A DNA stretch of 64,000 bases from Centrapalus pauciflorus (lineage: Eukaryota > Streptophyta > Magnoliopsida > Asterales > Asteraceae). Location of the stretch: assembly GCA_020465985.1 (NCBI GenBank), contig JAANYP010003831.1, positions 1 to 64,000 of the forward strand, written 5' to 3'. This document shows, in pieces, positions 57,213 to 64,000 of this stretch (the first letter of the stretch is position 1; every line of letters starts with the position of its first letter). Below the pieces are notes generated by a model that saw only the letters and a program-made list of their open reading frames with translations, was not told the origin of the DNA and made no database searches. The position numbers and the translations under genes were made by a program.

Positions 57213-57400
57213 ATTAGTTTGAGGTTTCAAGTGTCCGCGAGGACTTGGACTCAAACTTAGGTTATGATATTAGAATGAACTTCTAAGTAATGATCTGAAC
57301 TAAGATAGGATTGACATGCACACGGGGAAACACAAAGGGTAACTGTACACTTAGGACTTACAAATAAATGTTCTAAATATAAGTTGTTATATTTCAGAAC

Positions 57401-58936
57401 ATGTCAGGAGACGATATGACTCCTCAGCAAATGTTCCAGATGATGCAAGCTCTCATGGAACAAAACAATGAGCTACAATCCAAACGAATGGCTGAGCAGG
57501 CTTAGTCATTTGCTGATCAGTTAAGGGCCAGAGATGAGGCCGAGGCAAAACGAAAGGCCGATAAGCGAAAGAACAAGGAACAACAACAGGACGACCAAGA
57601 GGAAAGACAAGACACTGGGTCTTCTAACAGATCAAGGGGTTGTAGGTTTAAGGACTTCAAAAGTAACGGGGCTGTTACTTTTGATGGAACTGGTGATGCT
57701 GTGACTGCATTGGAATGGATCACCACCACGGAACGAACTTTCAGGATCAGCGACTGCGCTGACAAAGACATGGTCCGCTTTGCAACCGCTATGTTTGCAA
57801 GGGACGCTGTTATGTAGTGGGACGCAATGACACATGTGTTGACGATGGAGGTAGTGTCACACATGTCATGGAGCGAGTTTAAGGAAGTGTTTTCTCAACA
57901 GTACCGTCCAGCCGACGAGAAGCGACGTCTCGAGGCAAAATTCCTGAACTTAACTCAAGGAACGAAAACGGTTACACAATATGCCGTTGAGTTCACCCGA
58001 TTAAGTCTGTTCGCACCGCATCAAGTAGACACAGAAGAGAGGAAGATAGCCCGGTTTGAGGCCGGACTAGACTATGAGATACGCCGAACCATGAGTGGGG
58101 TTCGGTATACAACGTTTGCTGGATTACTCGAGGCTGCTCGGAATGTGGAGCAGATTGTCTTATTATCTGGATACGTAATCGGGTCAGCCGCCGCACCACC
58201 GACTCAACCGTCGCCGCCAAAAAGGCAGCGGGAGTCTGGATCCTCCCGATTCTCTCCTCAATCCCATCAACAGTCATCATCACCCAAGAAGGGAAGAGCC
58301 TTTTCGGCCAGTTCAGAAATGAGAGACTGCAGACGATGCAGAAAAGCGCACTCTGGGGAGTGCAAGACTCGGGACATGTATTGTTTCTGCTGTGGGCAGA
58401 AAGGCCATCACTGGGAGCATTGTCCACGAAAAGATGATGCATGCTACAACTGCCACAGACTTGGCCATTTCTCAAGGGACTGCCCGAAACCCCCACGAGA
58501 TCAGAATGCTCCACAATCAACAGCAAGATCTTCTGTAGCTTCCACGGCTCGCAGGGATCAATCTCAAAGGGCTCCAACAAGGGCATTCCAAATCACAGCT
58601 GAAGAAGCAAAGGATGACCCGGAGGTGGTCACTGGTACGTTCTATGTTAACTCAATTCCTGCACGTATCTTGTTTGATTCCGGAGCAAATCGTTCGTTTG
58701 TCTCCACTACATTTGCTCATCAATTTAACATGCCAACTTCCAAACTGCAATTTGTACTTGACATAGAGACTGCTATCAATATGTTAGTAAAAGCAGACAA
58801 AGTGTATAGGAATTGTACATTATTGGTAGAAGACGTAGTATTCAATATAGATCTGATCCCTATGGAGTTCGGGGAATTCGATGTCATAGTAGGTATGGAT
58901 TGGTTGGTTCACAATGAGGCCCAAATCGTTTGCTAG
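57401..58936 (+). pseudogene. Gypsy-D gag and protease with three stops
   Basis: The ATG at 57,401 (MSGDDMTPQQMFQMM) starts a single frame shared with RT. In-frame TAG codons at 57,503, 57,815 and 58,934 stand where related elements have Gln, Trp and probably Gln/Arg. Features: Lys/Glu/Gln-rich N-terminus, gag domain, two CCHC knuckles (58,382-58,483; CFCCGQKGHHWEHC and CYNCHRLGHFSRDC), and protease with LFDSGANRSFVS and DVIVGMDWLV. Gag packages the RNA and protease cuts the polyprotein. Confidence 0.88.
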
Positions 58937-59809
58937 AAAAGGATGATTAAGATCACCACTCCCGAGGGCCGAGACATATGCATTTATGGTGATAGACACA
59001 AAGACGACTTGTGCCTTATATCAATTGCAAAAGCCCGAAAGCACGTTGCTAAGGGTTGTTCAGCTTACTTAGCCTACGCTGTCGATGCAAAGGCTGAAGT
59101 TCAATCTCCTTCTACCGTTCCAGTCTTTTCTGAATTTCCAGATGTCTTTCCAGAAGATATCTCGGGATTGCCACCTGATCGCCAAGTGGAATTCCGCATT
59201 GACCTCATTCCCGGAGCTGCTCCAATAGCAAAGGCTCCTTACCGTCTAGCCCCTGCTGAAATGCAGGAAATGATGAAGCAGTTACAGGAGCTACTTGACA
59301 AAGGTTTTATCCGCCCAAGTTCATCTCCTTGGGGCGCTCCTGTTCTGTTCGTCAAGAAGAAGGATGGCACATTACGTATGTGCATCGACTACCGGGAACT
59401 CAACAAAGTCACAATCAAGAACAAGTATCCATTGCCCCGGATTGATGATCTCTTCGACCAGTTACAAGGCGCAAGCTACTTCTCGAAGATTGATCTTCGT
59501 TCGGGTTATCATCAACTCAAAGTACACTCAGATGACATTCCTAAGACGGCTTTCAGAACTCGTTACGGACACTACGAGTTTTTGGTAATGCCGTTCGGTC
59601 TTACTAATGCGCCGGCTGCTTTCATGGATCTCATGAATCGAGTCTACCGACCAATGCTCGACAAATCTGTCATCGTGTTCATCGATGACATTCTCATATA
59701 TTCAAAGACCGAAGAGGATCATGCTGCACATCTGAGAGAATTACTAGAGTTGCTACGCAAAGAGCAACTTTATGCCAAATTCTCGAAGTGTGAGTTCTGG
59801 TTGAGGCAG
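58937..59809 (+). CDS. Gypsy-D reverse transcriptase, exon 1
   Basis: The frame is open from the stop at 58,934 and in frame with gag-protease. It carries the inter-domain segment, then RT fingers and palm (MCIDYRELNK, KIDLRSGYHQL, EFLVMPFGLTNAPAAFM and the catalytic VFIDDILIYSK). It ends at CEFWLRQ at 59,809, exactly before a GTACGT donor. RT motifs are intact in this exon. The product would still need readthrough of the upstream stops. Confidence 0.88.
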
Positions 59810-59899
59810 GTACGTCTCAACGTTTGAAACAATTTCATGATCCTTATACTCAATCATAAATTATTTTATTAACTTGTACCTCTTAAACAATCAATTCAG
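59810..59899 (+). other. Intron in Gypsy-D reverse transcriptase (90 nt)
   Basis: It begins GTACGTCTC and ends CAATTCAG, is A/T- and T-rich and contains stops. TTAAC (near 59,869) could serve as a branch site. Removing it joins WLRQ to IQFLGHVISG in phase 0, which restores the usual RT order without gap. Gypsy-A has an intron at the same codon. Confidence 0.85.
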
Positions 59900-62037
59900 A
59901 TCCAATTCTTGGGGCACGTGATATCTGGTGCTGGGATTGCTGTTGATCCTGCAAAGATCGAAGCTATCCAGAACTGGGAATCACCCCGCAACGCCTCAGA
60001 GATTCGGAGTTTTCTGGGATTGGCTGGTTACTACCGCCGATTCATCAAAGACTTCTCAAAGATCGCCGTTCCGCTAACAAAGCTTACTCGCAAGAACGCG
60101 ACCTTCTTTTGGGGAGAAGAACAGCAAATGGCATTTGACAACTTGAAGAATCTGCTAAGTGAAGCACCAGTGTTAGCCCTGCCTGAAGGGAACGAAGACT
60201 TCGTAGTCTACACAGATGCATCAGGCATGGGTTTGGGTGCGGTACTAATGCAAAGAGGAAACGTCATAGCTTATGCTTCTAGACAACTCAAACCACATGA
60301 GAAAGACTACTCTACTCATGATCTAGAGCTAACTGCTGTGACTTTCGCTCTCAAGTTATGGAGACACTATTTGTACGGAACCAAGTGTCAGCTCTACACT
60401 GATCACAAGAGTTTAAAGTATATATTCAGTCAGAAGGACTTGAATATGAGGCAAAGAAGGTCAATGGAGCTGATAAAAGATTACGACTGTGAGATTCTCT
60501 ATCATCCAGGGAAGGCCAACGTAGTGGCCGATGCTCTAAGTCGAAAAGCATACTGCAAGGCATATTGCTACGCCTTGACTTCTACAATTTTGACCTCAAC
60601 TATTATAGATGATGTTAGGGCTGCTCAGTTACAGGCCCTAAAAGAAGAGAATGTTAAAGACGAAGATATCAGAATTCAGTTGCCATTAATGCAAGATGAT
60701 GGAACTGGACTAAAGGGTGTGTATGGCAGAGTGTGGGTTCCCAAGTTCGGGAACATGAGAGATGTAATTCTCGAGGAGGCTCATCAATCTAAATTCTCAA
60801 TTCATCCTGGCAGCACAAAAATGTACAACGACCTGAAGGCCGACTTCTGGTGGCCAGGATTGAAAAGAGATGTCGGTCAGTATGTTGAAAGGTGCAGAAC
60901 ATGTCGTCTAGTCAAAGCAGAACATCAACAGCCCTATGGTAGTATGCAACCTCTTCCTATCCCGGAATGGAAGTGGGATCATATTACTATGGACTTTATA
61001 ACGAAGCTGCCCAAGACGCGTCGTCAACATGATGCCATTTGGGTCATTGTTGATCGATTAACAAAATCTGCTCACTTCATTCCCATTCGGGAAACCTATT
61101 CACTGGACCGTCTTGCCCAGATCTACGTTAACGAAATTGTTATTAGGCATGGTGTGCCTAAGTCTATTGTCTCCGACCGAGATAGTAGATTCACTTCCAA
61201 CTTCTGGGCTGCTCTACAACTGGGTCTTGGTACTCGTATCGCAATGAGTACTGCCTATAGACCCCAATCTGACGGCAAAGTGAGAGAACAATTCTGACTC
61301 TGGAAGACATGCTCAGAGCGTGTGTCATGGATTTGGGTGGTAATTGGGACGATCACCTCCCATTGGTTGAATTCTCCTACAACAATAGTTACCATTCCAC
61401 TATCAAGATGGCACCGTTCGAGTCTCTATATGGCAGAAAATGTAGGACTCCAACCTATTGGAGGGAAACAGGAGAAACTCCTATCGCCGGACCAGCGATG
61501 TTGCAAGAAACGAACGAAAAGATCCAACTCATTCGACAGTACATGAAAACGGCACAAGATCGGCAAAAGAATTACCACGATCGCCGTCATAAAGCGATAG
61601 AGTTTCAAAAGGACGATTGGGTATACTAAAAAGTTTCCCCAATGAAAGGTGTTACAAGATTCGTAAAGCGAGGAAAGCTATCGCCTCGATTCATAGGACC
61701 TTTCAAAATACTAGAAAGAGTTGGGAATCAGTCCCATCACTTGGACTTACCAGAAGAACTATCAGGAGTTCACCCGGTCTTCCACGTAGGATACTTAAGA
61801 AAGAGTCTGGTGCCCGAGAGGGAACCATGGACTGATCACTCGGACATTAAGGTTGACGAACGGCTAAGGTTCGTTGATGAACCGGAGTGCATTTTGGAGA
61901 CAAAAGTCAAGAAACTACGAAATAAGGAAATCAGGATGGTGCTGGTCAAGTGGAAGCATCATCGGAGAGCTAATCATACTTGGGAATCAGAACAAGACAT
62001 GAAGACTAAGTACCCAAGTTTGTTTAGCGCAGCATGA
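59900..62037 (+). pseudogene. Gypsy-D pol exon 2: RT end, RNase H, integrase, chromodomain
   Basis: RT connection and RNase H come first (YTDASGMGLGAVLM, DLELTAVTFAL, YTDHKSLKY, ADALSRK). Integrase follows, with the zinc part (EAHQSKFSIHPGSTK, CRTCRLVKAEH) and core (TMDFITKLP, VSDRDSRFTS). A one-base loss near 61,277 shifts the frame within the Glu-containing block. A TAA at 61,627 replaces Leu. The rest (61,642-62,037) has HPVFHVGYLRKSL and the chromodomain (LETKVKKLRNKEIRMVLVKW, ANHTWES, YPSLF). Confidence 0.9.
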
Positions 62038-62055
62038 CTTCGCGGACGAAGTATA

Positions 62056-62074
62056 GGCGTGGTGGAGCCCATGC
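62056..62074 (+). other. Polypurine tract region of Gypsy-D
   Basis: GGCGTGGTGGAGCCCATGC directly before the 3' LTR. Confidence 0.8.
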
Positions 62075-64000
62075 TGTAACATCCCAATTTTCAATTATGT
62101 GTAATTTACAATTATTTGGACTTAATGGTTGTGTTAATGAATTATTATGTCAATTTAAGTTACTTTGATCATCATATTAGTTAAATAAGAAAATACAAAG
62201 TGAGGGATTTAATGTGCAATTGTGTCAAAGTGACAAATAAAAAGGTGGAAAGTCTTTCACTTTCAACAAACTCCTTCTCTCTCTACATTCACTCTCGTCT
62301 CTCTCTCTCTCTCTCTCTCTCTCTAGAACCCACGGGTTCTTCATCAAATTTCCAAGAACATCGAATTAAGGTGCAAAGAATCTGGATTAAAGTGGCATAT
62401 AGGAGACTATAACAACTACGAGAATCGATTTAAGGTAAACATCATTTAATCTTTCGGATTTTTGAAGTTTTTGATTCGGTTTTAAAGTGAACCAATTTCT
62501 AAGATTTAAGTAGCAAATGTTAATGCATGTTGGAATTTATTGTTGCAATGTTCAAGTCGAGTGTTAGAGTTGTTGTGTACAAAATTTCAGGTTCTAATTC
62601 CACTCCTAAGTATGAATTCTGTAATTGTGTGTGTGTTTTAGTGTGTGTTCATCGAGACATGCTGAAAATTGGACATAAATGGGTTATTTTGGTACAATAT
62701 GACATGTTATAAGTTGATATAGTGTATATAAGTTCACATTTGCAATATTAGACTCAGAAATATGCAAAAATGACCCAAACATAAAATCTGGAAAATCTGG
62801 AAAAATATGCTAAGTATGAATTCGGATGATGATCCATCCGAATTCGGATCATCACCCTAGTTCAGACTCAACCTCAATTCGGACCATACTCAATTCAGAC
62901 TTACAATGATTTCGGACCTTGCCCTATTTCGGTCCTATCCCAATTCGGACACCGTCCCAATCCGGATCAATAGCGAGTTCGGACCAATTGTATTTCGGAC
63001 CAGAGGAACTTCGGACTATACTTAATACGGAACAACCACAATTTCGGATGCTATCCCAATTTCGGATCATACTCAATTTCGGACCACTAGCTAATTTCGG
63101 ATACTTACCCAATTCGGATCCCCATACCCATTTCGGATCCATGTACATTTCGGACATGTCCCAATTCGGACCCCAACACCCATTTCGGACACATAGTGAT
63201 TCGGACCATCCGAATTCGGATGTGGTCCGAAATCAGAACCCAATTACATTTAATTTTCAGAATACAATTTTTAAGCAATTACTGACACAAAATCACTATT
63301 ACACCTACTTTACAGATCATTGTGGTGTTATCAAAACACACATTGATTCAGGATCAAGTCACAAAACCAATCACTGTGAGTAACAGATTGTCATTCGAAC
63401 ATTTATTGTTTTTGCATTCATGTTTATACATTCAATGGCATGTTCACATTGTTCATATACTTCATTTGGAACTCATGAAATGAATTTTTGTTATGATGCA
63501 CTCTCGTACTTGACATGTAACACACATGTAGCTTGCGTTCATTTGAAAGTGCATCTATTTACATCATGCTTGCACTGCATGATCATTACTTCATAATCTG
63601 ATGCGACCTGGACTGGGGCTGATAGCAGGCCACTGTCGGGGACTGATCATCCCACTCGTATCCCATCAGGTTCGGCACATCCCCGATCAGCATATTGAAC
63701 TGCCACCCCATGCTAGCACTGCATGGTTTACTCACACATTGAGGCTTTCACTGCCGTTTTCACATACATGGGGCTTACACTGCCCATGGTTAAGCATTGC
63801 ATGTAAAGAAATATTTGTTGTATGTATAATCTGTTATCTCACTAAGCATTTAGCTTACTGTTGACTCACCATGTTTTCAGGCAAAGGCAAGAGTGTAGCT
63901 GGACCTTCATCTTAAGCATATCAAATCAATATCCCGGAGACTATAGAAGCTATTGGTACTTGAATGTAATAGCTTTGGGCTGGGATTCATTACTTCTAAA
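62075..64000 (+). repeat. Gypsy-D 3' LTR, cut by window end
   Basis: It matches 55,102 onward almost base for base, with a longer CT microsatellite (about 62,300-62,322). The TTCGGA array is at 62,821-63,220. About 170 bp are expected beyond the window. Confidence 0.92.

Larger units (their letters stand above)
55102..64000 (+). mobile_element. Gypsy-D: Tekay/Del-type chromovirus, nearly complete
   Basis: It holds a 5' LTR (2,096 bp), primer binding site, one continuous gag-pol frame, an 89-90 nt intron, chromodomain, polypurine tract and the first 1,926 bp of the 3' LTR, which runs off the window. The two LTRs are nearly identical, so the insertion is young. Gag-pol nevertheless has stops at 57,503, 57,815, 58,934 and 61,627 and a one-base loss near 61,277. 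Confidence 0.93.

Noticed and set aside
57339..57397. Possible mini-intron just before gag in Gypsy-D, C (47,652-47,700) and A (26,537-26,587), with a GTAAC- or GTACA-type donor and a TTTCAG acceptor
   Set aside because: The spacing of 49-59 nt is below the usual minimum for plant introns. The sites may only reflect common descent of the leader. RNA data would be needed.

Overview
The window reads as heterochromatic DNA of a flowering plant, most likely a eudicot. The proteins resemble elements I associate with composites (Asteraceae), but the sequence does not prove the family. I find no host gene, tRNA, rRNA or CRISPR array. Almost every base belongs to an LTR retrotransposon, and most are nested inside one another. 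Primer binding sites complementary to initiator tRNA-Met (TGGTATCAGAGC) and TG...CA ends recur throughout.

The scaffold is one old Ty1/Copia element of Sirevirus type on the minus strand (Copia-3). Its gag starts at 53,967 and its RNase H ends at 19,229. Other elements have cut it into pieces. From high to low coordinates these are: Gypsy-E plus Gypsy-D in its 5' LTR (54,969 onward), Gypsy-C in gag (45,333-53,699, TSD TTTGA), Gypsy-B in gag (35,789-44,665, TSD AAGAC), a 1.1 kb non-autonomous Copia in integrase (31,020-32,151, TSD GTGAT) and Gypsy-A in RNase H (19,471-29,113, TSD TATCG). The target duplications read directly on both sides, and the Copia-3 protein resumes across each junction. 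On the left, Copia-2 (11,224-18,374) lies in the Copia-3 tail. Copia-1 (791-11,223, another Sirevirus-type element with a very long gag) lies in the Copia-2 tail. A further LTR (1-790) lies in the Copia-1 tail.

Gypsy-A, C and D are chromodomain elements of Tekay/Del type. Gypsy-B is a more decayed chromovirus. Gypsy-A and Gypsy-D carry a small spliceosomal-type intron at the same codon of reverse transcriptase. Gypsy-D is the best preserved, but it has premature stops and one frameshift. No element here has an intact polyprotein, so any recent movement would have needed proteins from elsewhere.

The most unusual signal is in the non-coding parts. Copia-1 has two arrays of the motif CTCGAAT with a strict 21-22 bp period. 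One lies in the gag leader; the other lies in a probable intron ahead of a small extra ORF. The LTRs of Gypsy-A, C and D, and the gag leader of Copia-3, carry arrays of TTCGGA/TCCGAA, at about 17 bp spacing in Gypsy-D. Both Sirevirus-type elements also have a promoter-like block (TGGGCC motifs, TATA, splice donor) downstream of pol.
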